Shown one piece after another: positions 53,458 to 61,623 of a stretch of 64,000 bases of DNA. Both the position numbers and the translations under genes were made by a program. The stretch spans positions 1 through 64,000 of the forward strand of contig NZ_JAENII010000007.1 of assembly GCF_016595525.1 (NCBI RefSeq), read 5' to 3'. Origin of the DNA: Haloferula rosea (GTDB lineage: Bacteria > Verrucomicrobiota > Verrucomicrobiia > Verrucomicrobiales > Akkermansiaceae). Within the stretch, counting starts at the first letter, position 1. Each line of letters opens with the position of its first letter. The notes below the pieces were generated by a model. It was not told where the DNA came from, made no database searches, and saw only the letters and a program-made list of their open reading frames with translations.

Positions 53458-54651
53458 TCAGGAGCCGCTGATTTCTTCAGCGGGCGTCGCCACCGAGATC
53501 GATTCGATCACTTCCACCGGAGCGCCATCAGGCGCATAGGGGAGGCGAGTCGTCGACAGCCACTGGCCTGCCTCCAGACCGTCACGCACGATCAGAACCT
53601 CACTGGTGGACCAGATGGGTTCGATGGTCGTGCGGATGATGGCGGGATCTTCCCGATCCACCAGATAGATGCGGCCGACGCCACGCAGGGCGAGCCTTGG
53701 GATGACGAAGACATCCTTGAGCACCCGGCCCTCGACGCTGGCACGCACCGGTTGACCGATGCGTAGAGGTGGCTTGCCGGATTTCAGACCAAACGGGTCA
53801 TCCACTCTGGCAATGGCGAACAGTTCACGGGAAGCGTCATCGAGAGCTCCCTCGGAGCGAACGATTTTTGCCGGCCATTGTTGCGATTCACCTTCGGGCG
53901 AGACCGAGTGGGCGCTGGTCAATGTCACCTCGAGTGCCTCGTCGTCGGGACGACTTGGAAGGTCGATGAAGGCCAGCTGGTTTGGAGTCAGCGGGAGGCG
54001 GACCTCTGCGTAGTCGGTGGCATACACCTCTCCGAGAGGGGTGGAATTGCCGACCGCTTGGCCAAGCCCGACGTTCCGGACCCGTACGCGTCCGTCAAAG
54101 GGCGCGCGAATCTTGGTACGTTCGAGGTTCAGACTGGCTTGCTCATATTCCGCGCGGGCCGCCTCGACATTGGCATTTGCCTCCTTGAGTTGTGGAATGC
54201 GCAGGACGAGTGGGGAGGGCTCACCATCGTATCCGAGGTCCTCCCAATTCAATCGGGCTTGCTTGGCACGAGCCTCTTCCTGAGCGAGGGCGGCTTCAGC
54301 ACGGGCGACCCGTGAGCTGGCTGCGGCGAGCGAGGCTTGAAAGTCGGCTGGATCGAGTTCGGCGAGGACCTCGTCTTTCGAGAAGAAAGCGCCGTCCTCG
54401 AACCCGGGATGAATCGCGATGATGGTGCCACTGACCGCAGCAGTCAGGGGGGTCTCATAGTGAGCGCGCACGACGCCTTGGGTGTCGAGCAGGACCGGGT
54501 AATCGGTCCGCTGTAGTTCAACCACCTCGGTTCTGAGCTTCTGGGGCGGTACGTGCTGGGGGGTCGGCGGCTCGATGGCCGTCGAGAGTTTCCTGGCGGC
54601 GAAGTAGCCGACCGTCAGGATCACGATAGGGATGAGAATGCGCAGCAGCAT
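53458..54651 (-). CDS. RND efflux periplasmic adaptor (membrane fusion protein)
   Basis: HlyD/AcrA-type adaptor of 397 residues. One N-terminal helix (about 3-18, ILIPIVILTVGYFAA) anchors it. The lipoyl half-motifs (TPLTAAVSGTIIAIHPGFEDGAFFSKDEVLAELD; TKIRAPFDGRVRVRNVGLGQAV) flank a coiled-coil hairpin of about 90 residues (ASLAAASSRVARAEAALAQEEARAKQARL). A beta-barrel and membrane-proximal domain follow. Start at 54651 (MLLRILIP) was chosen over 54711. It follows the outer-membrane channel gene after 97 bases. No RND pump gene accompanies the pair here; the pump fragment at 1-2499 is 51 kb away and cannot be assigned as the partner from sequence. Confidence 0.92.
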   Translation of the reverse strand: MLLRILIPIVILTVGYFAARKLSTAIEPPTPQHVPPQKLRTEVVELQRTDYPVLLDTQGVVRAHYETPLTAAVSGTIIAIHPGFEDGAFFSKDEVLAELDPADFQASLAAASSRVARAEAALAQEEARAKQARLNWEDLGYDGEPSPLVLRIPQLKEANANVEAARAEYEQASLNLERTKIRAPFDGRVRVRNVGLGQAVGNSTPLGEVYATDYAEVRLPLTPNQLAFIDLPSRPDDEALEVTLTSAHSVSPEGESQQWPAKIVRSEGALDDASRELFAIARVDDPFGLKSGKPPLRIGQPVRASVEGRVLKDVFVIPRLALRGVGRIYLVDREDPAIIRTTIEPIWSTSEVLIVRDGLEAGQWLSTTRLPYAPDGAPVEVIESISVATPAEEISGS

Positions 54652-54748
54652 GGACTGGGTCGTACCAATGGGTGACGCCGGGAAGGTGCCCCAGAGTTGG
54701 ATATTTGCCAAATACGAAGAATCTTGGCTCAGCCTTGCGGAAATCTCG

Positions 54749-56164
54749 TCACTTTGAAGGTTCCCGGGTTCTGAAGTCCCCTCCGAGCGCCAAGTGCAGG
54801 TCGATTCGGTTCTGCAGACGACTGTTTCGCAGGCGAATCAAGCTGGAGCGGGCATTATTCGCCCGCCTTTGGGACTCCAGCACATTGAGGATGCCGGCAC
54901 CCTCAATTCCGTCCGCATAGTCCCGGGTGGCTTGTTTTTCGGCGAGAGCTGCCTGCTCGACCTCCGTGATGAGGAACTGCTCCTGCGCAGCGAGCGAACG
55001 GTCAGCGGCCAGTGCGGTCTCGACTTCCCGAAACGCCTCCAGCGCTGCCTGCTCGTAGTCGGTGATCGCCGCCTTGTTACGCTCCAGCGCGGCGCGCGCC
55101 TGATTGCTCAGTTCACCCCCTGCGTAGAGCGTCTGCCCGATATTTGCCGCGATGCTTGCGGCGAGCCACTGCGGATCGAGCAATTGCCGGAAGCGATCGA
55201 CAGGCGTGCCGGCCGAGGTGGTCAGCGCCAGGGACGGCAGCAAGGATTTCCTCGCCGCGTCCGCCCGCTTCGCCGTCGCGAAGATGCGGGCCCGAGCGAT
55301 GGCAAGATCCGGACGGCGGTCGAGCAACTCAGAGGGAAGGCCGGCCGGGACCGATCCGCGGAGGGAAGGGAGTTCGTTGCCTGCACGGGTCGTTCCCGAG
55401 GGATAGGATCCCGTCAGCACTTCGAGGGTTCGCGCCGCTTCGTCGCGGGCCAACTGGCTCGATTCCAGAGCCCGCTTCGCAGCCGCCACGTTCGTTCGTC
55501 CGAACTGGACGTCGATCGAACCCTGACCGGTCCCTTCGTAGTTGCGTTCACTGATCCGCAGGTTCCGCTCGAACGAGTCGAGGATGACCTTGGCCAACTC
55601 GTGCTGCTGGTCGGCCGCGATCAGATTGCACCAAGCCCGGGCCGTGCTCGCAGCCAATGACAACCGAGCCCCACGGAGTGAGGCCTGGGAGGCATACAGG
55701 TCCGCACTGTCAGCAGCAGTCAGGTCACGCAGTCGCCCCCAGATGTCAGCTTCCCATGAGGCGGAAACGGTCAGGCCATAGCTCTCCGTCTCACGCGCCG
55801 GCAGGGGCCCCCGCTCTGAGACCGAAAAGCTTCCCGACGTCGCCAACCTTGCTTGAGGCAGAAGCCGTGATCGCCCGGCAATCGCGACGAACTCCGCCTC
55901 CCTCATCCTCGCTTCAGCCGAGGCGAGGTCACGATTGTTCGCCATCGCCTTGTCGATCATGCGCCGCATGCCGGCATCGTTGAAGTCGCTGACCCAGCCT
56001 CTGCTGATCTTGGCATCGGCACCGCTGGCTCCACTCTGCCAGGCGCCGGGGGCATGAAAGTCGGCCAACTCGGTCGGGCTACCGAACTGCAGGGATTTGC
56101 AGCCGGGAAAAAGCGTTATCGCGACAAGCAAACAAGCTGTCGGCATTCGGGAATTCCATTGCAT
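54749..56164 (-). CDS. RND efflux outer-membrane channel lipoprotein (TolC/OprM type)
   Basis: Outer-membrane factor of 471 residues in the NodT/OprM branch. A lipoprotein signal ends at LFPGC (Cys22), and the protein has the duplicated helical architecture of the family (RMIDKAMANNRDLASAEARMREAEFVAIAGRS; ALERNKAAITDYEQAALEAFREVETALAADRSL). The conserved ELLDRRPDLAIARARIFATAKRADAARKSLLPSLALT is complete. ATG 56164 gives MQWNSRM; an ATG at 56146 (MPTACLL) is the other option. The upstream neighbour is a divergent gene starting only 32 bases away, so the promoters overlap. Pairs with the adaptor at 53458-54651. Confidence 0.93.
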   Translation of the reverse strand: MQWNSRMPTACLLVAITLFPGCKSLQFGSPTELADFHAPGAWQSGASGADAKISRGWVSDFNDAGMRRMIDKAMANNRDLASAEARMREAEFVAIAGRSRLLPQARLATSGSFSVSERGPLPARETESYGLTVSASWEADIWGRLRDLTAADSADLYASQASLRGARLSLAASTARAWCNLIAADQQHELAKVILDSFERNLRISERNYEGTGQGSIDVQFGRTNVAAAKRALESSQLARDEAARTLEVLTGSYPSGTTRAGNELPSLRGSVPAGLPSELLDRRPDLAIARARIFATAKRADAARKSLLPSLALTTSAGTPVDRFRQLLDPQWLAASIAANIGQTLYAGGELSNQARAALERNKAAITDYEQAALEAFREVETALAADRSLAAQEQFLITEVEQAALAEKQATRDYADGIEGAGILNVLESQRRANNARSSLIRLRNSRLQNRIDLHLALGGDFRTREPSK

Positions 56165-56196
56165 TTGCTAAAGATCAGTGATGAAACAGGCCGCGC

Positions 56197-56889
56197 GTGA
56201 CCTATCAACCTTCGGCCCTTACGTCCATTGTCTGTGTTCTCTGTCTTTGCAAGGGCGGAGAGTTGCTTGCCGCCGAAGACTCGGCTCCAGAAAAGGCCAA
56301 GGTTCCCGCGAAGGAACAGGTCGAGCAAACCGACACGCCCGCCAAGGAGAAGGAGGAGAAGGCTCCTGAGAAAAAGGAGGACTCCGACGATCCGGCCGAA
56401 GCGGAGCGCCAGGAGATCGAAGCCGCGGTTGCGCTGCCCGTCTCCGCCGACCCAACCCAGATCTATGGCTGGCGCGAGTGGGTCGTCATTTCAGATGGCA
56501 CGACCGAACAGAAGATGCCGGCCAAGCTTGATACGGGGGCACTGACCAGTTCGATTCACGCCGAGGAAAAGAAGCTCTTCGAGCGTGACGGCAAGAAGTG
56601 GGTTCGCTTTGTGGTGACCGACCCTCGCAACAAGGAATCGAAGCGGATGCGGATCGAAGCGCCATTGGTTCGCATCGCGCGCATCAAGGAACCCGGCGGA
56701 GAATCCGAGGAGCGCGAGGTGGTGAGGCTCAGCTTCAAGATCGGGGACCGCAAGATGCTTGCCGATTTCACGCTCAATAATCGCATCAACATGCTCAGTC
56801 CCGTGCTGATCGGTCGCCGCACCATCTGCGAGCTGGGTTGGGTGGATCCGAGTCGCGCCTATCTCGCCGACAAGAAGCTGATGCGCTGA
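56197..56889 (+). CDS. Retropepsin-like protein linked to glutamate-ligase genes (putative zinc/aspartyl protease family)
   Basis: Protein of 230 residues. Its C-terminal 140 residues belong to the RimK-associated retropepsin-like family once labelled ATP-dependent zinc protease. The aspartic-protease-like motif KLDTGALTSSIHA (Asp112-Thr-Gly) and the typical RVEFVV/RRTFLL-type strands are visible as VRFVVTDPRN and PVLIGRRTICELG. The N-terminus is hydrophobic (ALTSIVCVLCLC, 7-18) and followed by a highly charged Lys/Glu linker (32-75), implying export. The start is GTG at 56197, as the frame upstream meets a stop. The signal lacks a basic n-region, which an ATG in another frame at 56181 (MKQAAR) would supply. 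First gene of the ligase cluster. Confidence 0.8.
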   Translation: MTYQPSALTSIVCVLCLCKGGELLAAEDSAPEKAKVPAKEQVEQTDTPAKEKEEKAPEKKEDSDDPAEAERQEIEAAVALPVSADPTQIYGWREWVVISDGTTEQKMPAKLDTGALTSSIHAEEKKLFERDGKKWVRFVVTDPRNKESKRMRIEAPLVRIARIKEPGGESEEREVVRLSFKIGDRKMLADFTLNNRINMLSPVLIGRRTICELGWVDPSRAYLADKKLMR

Positions 56890-56916
56890 GCATCAATTCG
56901 ATCATTTCCCACCACC

Positions 56917-58452
56917 ATGGCATCCCGGATCAAGCTGATCGCCATCGTCCTCATCCTGACCCTTGTGGGCGGTGGTCTGGCGGCTTACAAACACACGCAA
57001 CTCGGCATTCCGCTGAAGGTAGGTGAAGAACCTGCCGAGTGGCTCGTTGAGGCGAAAGTGAGTTTCATCGCCACCGAGGAGGCGGTCACGGCGCGTCTGT
57101 CGCTGCCCGCCTCCGCGATCGAGGAGAAGACGGGTGTGGACTCGCGCTCGACCGGATACAGCTTCATGATCGAAGACCAGCTCGGTGAATACACCGCAGT
57201 CTGGTCCGCCGACAAGCGCGAGGGCAACGAGGCGCTTTACTATCGGGTTCGCTTCCCTGAGCGGGGCATCGTCAGCGGTGGGCCGATCTCGCCATCAGGC
57301 AAGCCACCCGAGCCCGATGACCCGGGAATGGCCCGGAGCATCCGGGTCGCCGCTGAAAGCATCGTCCGACGGACGAAGGAACTCTCCTCGAATCCCGACA
57401 CACTGGTCGCCGGCATCTTCCGTGAACTCAACAACGACGAGCCATCCCAGGAGACCTCGTTGCTGAAGGATCACTACGAGGAATTGGTCGGGGATCGCGC
57501 CAAGATCACATTGGCGATCGACCTTTTGAAAATGTCCGGGGTGGCCGCGAGGTTGGCCTACGGCGTCCAGCTCGATGAAATCCGCGGCGCTCAGGAACCC
57601 ATCCGCCTGCTTGAGTACTACGACGGAGTTTACTGGCAGGTTCGCGACCCGGAGGCACCCACTTCGGTGCTCGATCCGCGACAGATGTTTGTCTGGAACC
57701 GGGGAGGAGACCCGCTTCTCGACCTCAGTGGGGGAGAGAATTCCCAGGTCGTCTTCACGGCAACGCGCGACATGGTGCCGATGGACCAACTCACGGATCT
57801 CCGCAGCTCCGGCCTGCTGGTTTCCACCATCTTCGGTTTGCCCGCCTCGGAGCGTCAGGTTTTCCGCTACGTCGTCCTGATCCCGATCGGAGCCTTCGTC
57901 GTGGTCCTGCTGCGCAATCTGATCGGCATCGCCACACTCGGCACCTTCATGCCGGTCCTTCTGGCGATGGCCCTGCTCGAGATGGAGTTGAAGAGCGGAC
58001 TCCTGATGTTCGCCATCATCGTGGGCGCGGGTCTGTGGTGCCGCTTCCTGCTTTCCCGGCTCAACCTGCTGGTCGTGCCGCGAGTGGCGGCATGCGTGGT
58101 CATCGTCACCTTGTTGATGATGCTCCTCAGCGTGGTGAGTTGGCACCTCGGAATGAGGGACGGCCTGAAAATCACCTTGTTCCCGATGATCATCCTGGCG
58201 TGGACGATTGAACGGATGTCCCTGACCTGGGAAGAAGAGGGCAAGCGGTCCGCGATCCTCCAAGTGCTTGGCTCGCTGATCGTGGCGGTCGTGGCATTCA
58301 CCGTGATGGAGCAAAGGCAGGTCCGCTACCTCGCCTTCTACTTTCCCGAGCTTCTCCTCGTGCTTCTCGCCGGGATCCTGCTCCTCGGTCGCTACACCGG
58401 CTACCGCCTGAGCGAGTTGATCCGCTTCAAGAACTTCGAGCCCGTTGATTGA
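56917..58452 (+). CDS. Inactive transglutaminase-like and 7TM domain protein
   Basis: Membrane protein of 511 residues. One N-terminal helix (about 5-23) precedes an extracytoplasmic inactive transglutaminase-like domain (ITLAIDLLKMSGVAARLAYGVQL; LLEYYDGVYWQVRDPEAP). Then come seven transmembrane helices in the C-terminal 200 residues (FRYVVLIPIGAFVVVLLRNLIGIATLGTFMPVLLAMALLEMEL and following), as in the 7TM transglutaminase family. Family knowledge: these proteins occur with an ATP-grasp ligase and a retropepsin-like protein, as here. It overlaps the next gene by 4 bases and follows the retropepsin gene after 27. Molecular role unknown; peptide or amino-acid sensing at the membrane has been suggested for such sets. 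Confidence 0.88.
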   Translation: MASRIKLIAIVLILTLVGGGLAAYKHTQLGIPLKVGEEPAEWLVEAKVSFIATEEAVTARLSLPASAIEEKTGVDSRSTGYSFMIEDQLGEYTAVWSADKREGNEALYYRVRFPERGIVSGGPISPSGKPPEPDDPGMARSIRVAAESIVRRTKELSSNPDTLVAGIFRELNNDEPSQETSLLKDHYEELVGDRAKITLAIDLLKMSGVAARLAYGVQLDEIRGAQEPIRLLEYYDGVYWQVRDPEAPTSVLDPRQMFVWNRGGDPLLDLSGGENSQVVFTATRDMVPMDQLTDLRSSGLLVSTIFGLPASERQVFRYVVLIPIGAFVVVLLRNLIGIATLGTFMPVLLAMALLEMELKSGLLMFAIIVGAGLWCRFLLSRLNLLVVPRVAACVVIVTLLMMLLSVVSWHLGMRDGLKITLFPMIILAWTIERMSLTWEEEGKRSAILQVLGSLIVAVVAFTVMEQRQVRYLAFYFPELLLVLLAGILLLGRYTGYRLSELIRFKNFEPVD

Positions 58453-59450
58453 TGAAAGGGTGGTGGCATCGCTTCATCCGCACGCCCGGCGAACTCCACG
58501 CCCTGGGAGTGGTCGGCATCAACATGCGCAACGCCCGCTTCGTGTTGCCAAACAACCCCCGTAGACTCTACGGACTTGTCGACGACAAGACCCAGACCAA
58601 GCGGATCGCCGCCGAGCGGGAGATCTCGATTCCCGAGACCTACGGCATTGTTAGTAATCCCGCGGAACTCAGGAGGGTCGAACGACTTCTTGGCGACAGG
58701 GAATCCTTCGTGATCAAACCATCACGGGGCTCGGGAGGGAAGGGGATCATGGTCATCGCCGAGAAGGATGGGGAACATTATCTCAAGCCGAGCGGGGCGC
58801 GGGTCACGATCGAGGAAATCAAACACCACCTGCAGAACATCCTCGCAGGTCTCTTCAGCCTCGGAGGACTGCGTGACAAGGCGCTGATCGAGTATCGGGT
58901 CAAGGCGGCCCGCATCATGACCGACATCAGCTTCCAAGGGGCTCCGGACATCCGGGTGGTCATGCTTCACGGCTACCCATTGATGGCCATGCTCCGGGCC
59001 GCCACGCGGGAATCCGATGGTCGATCGAATCTCCATCAAGGAGCGCTTGGCATCGGTGTCGATATCGCGACGGGCCGCACGATCCACGCGATCCACCACG
59101 GCAAGTCCGTCGAACTCCACCCGGACCTCAAGGTTCCTCTACTCGGAATACAGATTCCCGACTGGGATCACATTCTGGACATCGCCGTGACGTGTCATGA
59201 GATGACCGGGCTGGGTTACCTCGGAGTGGACCTCATGGTCGACGAGGAGAAGGGCCCCTTGATGATTGAAGTCAACGCACGTCCCGGCCTGGCCATCCAG
59301 ATGGCAAACGGCGTAGGTCTCCTCAAACGCCTCGTGCCGGTCCAGCGACGAGCGAAAGAACACCCGCACGACGAACGCCGGCAGAAGATCAGTTTCTCCC
59401 GCAATACCTTTGCCTCCAAATCCGGAATACAACCGACCTCCCTCCCATGA
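58449..59450 (+). CDS. Alpha-L-glutamate ligase-like ATP-grasp protein (RimK-related)
   Basis: Cytosolic ATP-grasp ligase of 333 residues. The ATP site contains DDKTQTKRIAAEREI, VIKPSRGSGGKGIMVI and the metal/ATP-end motif GVDLMVDEEKGPLMIEVNARPG. The family makes gamma- or alpha-glutamyl peptide bonds; the closest labelled group is 'alpha-L-glutamate ligase-like'. Substrate is unknown. Its ATG overlaps the stop of the 7TM gene, and its own stop overlaps the ATPase start (ATGA), so the genes are coupled. The Lys/Arg/His-rich C-terminus (about 300-333) is beyond the domain. Confidence 0.88.
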   Translation: MMKGWWHRFIRTPGELHALGVVGINMRNARFVLPNNPRRLYGLVDDKTQTKRIAAEREISIPETYGIVSNPAELRRVERLLGDRESFVIKPSRGSGGKGIMVIAEKDGEHYLKPSGARVTIEEIKHHLQNILAGLFSLGGLRDKALIEYRVKAARIMTDISFQGAPDIRVVMLHGYPLMAMLRAATRESDGRSNLHQGALGIGVDIATGRTIHAIHHGKSVELHPDLKVPLLGIQIPDWDHILDIAVTCHEMTGLGYLGVDLMVDEEKGPLMIEVNARPGLAIQMANGVGLLKRLVPVQRRAKEHPHDERRQKISFSRNTFASKSGIQPTSLP

Positions 59451-60112
59451 TCGAAGCGCGCAACCTTCACCGCAGTTATTCGATCGGGAAGAAGTCGATC
59501 GAAGTCCTTCATGGCATTGATCTGTCGCTGAAGAAGGGGGAATGCGCCTTTCTCTGCGGTCCGAGCGGTGCCGGCAAAACGACACTACTCTACACCCTCG
59601 CAGGATTGGAACGCCCCCAGCAGGGCTCGGTGGTAATTGACAATACCGACCTCTATTCCTTGAAGGCACGCCAACAGGCGGCGTTCCGCAACGCGAACAT
59701 CGGCTACATCTTCCAGAACTATCTCCTGCTCCCCGAGCTCACCGCGCTCGAGAACGTCATGGTGCCGGGAGCCATTGGTGGCGCGAATACGAAGGAGCAG
59801 GCCGAGGCCGCGTTGGAGCGGGTCGGCCTGAGCAAACGGGGTGAGCATCTCCCCGCCGAACTCTCGGGTGGTGAGCAGCAACGTGTGGCCATCGCGCGCG
59901 CGGTGGCAAACCGCCCCGCCGTTCTTTTCGCAGACGAGCCGACAGGCAACCTCGACTCCCGCAATAGCGGTGAGATCATGGATCTGCTTCTGGGGCTCGC
60001 GCGGGAAGGGGGGACGACTCTGGCCGTGGTGACCCACGATCCGGAGTTGGCCAAAGTGGGCGATCGCCAGCTGTTGATTCGGGATGGGGCGATCGAGGAG
60101 ATCGGGAGCTGA
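59447..60112 (+). CDS. ABC transporter ATPase, LolD/MacB type
   Basis: ATPase of 221 residues in the LolD/MacB/FtsE class. Walker A is GPSGAGKT (38-45), signature LSGGEQQR (139-146), Walker B VLFADEP (159-165) followed by TGNLD, and the switch His is in VVTHD. The class pairs with MacB/LolC-type permeases with large periplasmic domains. No such permease is present within the window, and the next gene is dihydroorotase, 78 bases on. It overlaps the ligase gene by 4 bases. So it either works with the 7TM protein or with a permease encoded elsewhere. Confidence 0.92.
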   Translation: MIEARNLHRSYSIGKKSIEVLHGIDLSLKKGECAFLCGPSGAGKTTLLYTLAGLERPQQGSVVIDNTDLYSLKARQQAAFRNANIGYIFQNYLLLPELTALENVMVPGAIGGANTKEQAEAALERVGLSKRGEHLPAELSGGEQQRVAIARAVANRPAVLFADEPTGNLDSRNSGEIMDLLLGLAREGGTTLAVVTHDPELAKVGDRQLLIRDGAIEEIGS

Positions 60113-60190
60113 ACCACCGGTTGACCAAGCTTTCCCGCAATCCTGAAATCCGCCCTTTTCCATCCGACCAGAGGGTGGCATCAACAGCGC

Positions 60191-61477
60191 ATGTCCAACT
60201 GCCTGTTCATCCGGAACGTCCAGATCCACTCCGAAGACTCACCTGATCCCGTAACCGCCGACGTGCGGATCGAGAATGGACTCTACCGGGAAATTGGCCC
60301 CGGTCTGATGCCCCCTGAGGGCGCGAAGGTCATTGATGGGCGGGGGCGACTGTTGATGCCGGCGATGTTCGATGCGCACGTGCATTTCCGCGAACCCGGC
60401 GGAGAGGCCAAAGAGGACATTGCGAGCGGAAGTGAGGCCGCAATCAATGGCGGTGTGACCGGTGTCGTGATGATGCCGAATACCAGCCCCTCGATCGACT
60501 CCGGCACCGTCGTCAAGATGGTCCTCGACAAGGCCGCTCAGGTTTCCCGCATTCCCATCCAAACCTCCGGCTGTGTGACCAAGGACCGAGCTGGAAAAGA
60601 GCTTGCCGGCATTGACAGCATGCGGGCGCTCGGCGTGACCATGCTGACCGACGACGGGGATTCCACCGGTGACCCGGCGTTGCTCTACCGCGCGATGCAG
60701 TATGCGTGTGAGTTCGGCATGTTCTTCGCCAGCCACTGCGAAGTGCCTGAACTGGCTGGCCCACGGGCTCTCAACGACGGCCCGAAGGCCTACCAACTGG
60801 GGATCAAGGGCAGCCCGGCCTGCGCCGAAGAAATCATCATCGATCGGGACATCCGCCTCGCCCATGCCGCCGGCGCCCACCTGCACATCCAGCATGTGTC
60901 GAGCAAGCTCGGCATGGAAACCATCCAGTGGTGGAAGCAACGGGGCGACGTCAAGGTCACTGCCGAGGTGTCACCCCACCACCTGATGTTCATCGACGAG
61001 GACATCGGTGACTTCGATACCCATTACAAGATGAACCCGCCACTGCGGACCCGCGCCGACAACGAGGCGCTGCTTCAGGGACTGAAGGATGGCATCTTCG
61101 ACCTCCTTGCGACGGATCACGCCCCCCATACGCCCTTCGAGAAGGCTCAGGATTTCACCGCCGCTCCGAACGGCATCACCGGACTGGAAACCGCGGTGGT
61201 CTCGATGCACGACCGATTCATCGCGCGAGGTGAACTCACCTGGGATGTGATGGTGAAACGCTACTCGGCAGAGCCTCGGAGGATGATGGGTCTGCCTGCC
61301 ATTCCGGTCGAGGTCGGTGGCACCGCCGAGTTCCTGATCTTCGATCCGGAAGCCGAGACTACCTTCACGAACGAGTTCATGAAATCGAAGGCGAGCAACA
61401 CGCCATTCCTCGATAAAACCCTGAAGGGCCGGATTGACCTCGTCGCCCGCGAAGGCGAGATCCTCCTCGAGCGGTAG
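60191..61477 (+). CDS. pyrC: Dihydroorotase
   Basis: Amidohydrolase of 428 residues making dihydroorotate in pyrimidine synthesis. Metal and catalytic sites are conserved: DAHVHFREPG (His63, His65), an Asp-Asp-Gly loop LTDDGDSTGD, ASHCE, HIQHVSS and LATDHAPHT. The substrate motif MNPPLRT is also present. This is the class I long form with all metal ligands, so an active enzyme rather than the inactive PyrC-like partner of aspartate transcarbamoylase. No pyrB is nearby. Starts 78 bases after the ATPase stop, so a separate promoter is likely. Confidence 0.93.
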   Translation: MSNCLFIRNVQIHSEDSPDPVTADVRIENGLYREIGPGLMPPEGAKVIDGRGRLLMPAMFDAHVHFREPGGEAKEDIASGSEAAINGGVTGVVMMPNTSPSIDSGTVVKMVLDKAAQVSRIPIQTSGCVTKDRAGKELAGIDSMRALGVTMLTDDGDSTGDPALLYRAMQYACEFGMFFASHCEVPELAGPRALNDGPKAYQLGIKGSPACAEEIIIDRDIRLAHAAGAHLHIQHVSSKLGMETIQWWKQRGDVKVTAEVSPHHLMFIDEDIGDFDTHYKMNPPLRTRADNEALLQGLKDGIFDLLATDHAPHTPFEKAQDFTAAPNGITGLETAVVSMHDRFIARGELTWDVMVKRYSAEPRRMMGLPAIPVEVGGTAEFLIFDPEAETTFTNEFMKSKASNTPFLDKTLKGRIDLVAREGEILLER

Positions 61478-61540
61478 GAGAGCCGGCGTTCCCCGAGGGA
61501 ATGGAGATACGATCTCGGATCTCCGCCGCCCACGCGCCAC

Positions 61541-61572
61541 AAAAAACAGGCACAGGGAACTCCCTGTGCCTG
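61541..61572 (-). terminator. Rho-independent terminator after the RNase E/G gene
   Basis: CAGGCACAGGGA (61547-61558) pairs with TCCCTGTGCCTG (61561-61572), a near-perfect stem with a tight loop. On the minus strand it is followed by TTTTTT (61541-61546). It lies about 50 bases after the stop of the gene at 61624. Confidence 0.88.
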
Positions 61573-61623
61573 AATGAGAATCAGTTCCGCACCGGAACCG
61601 ATGAGCAGCCGGAGCCGGGCCGT

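Noticed and set aside
57295-58314. A 339-codon open frame on the minus strand
   Set aside because: It is His/Gln/Asp-rich and lies inside the inactive-transglutaminase 7TM gene, read in the opposite direction.
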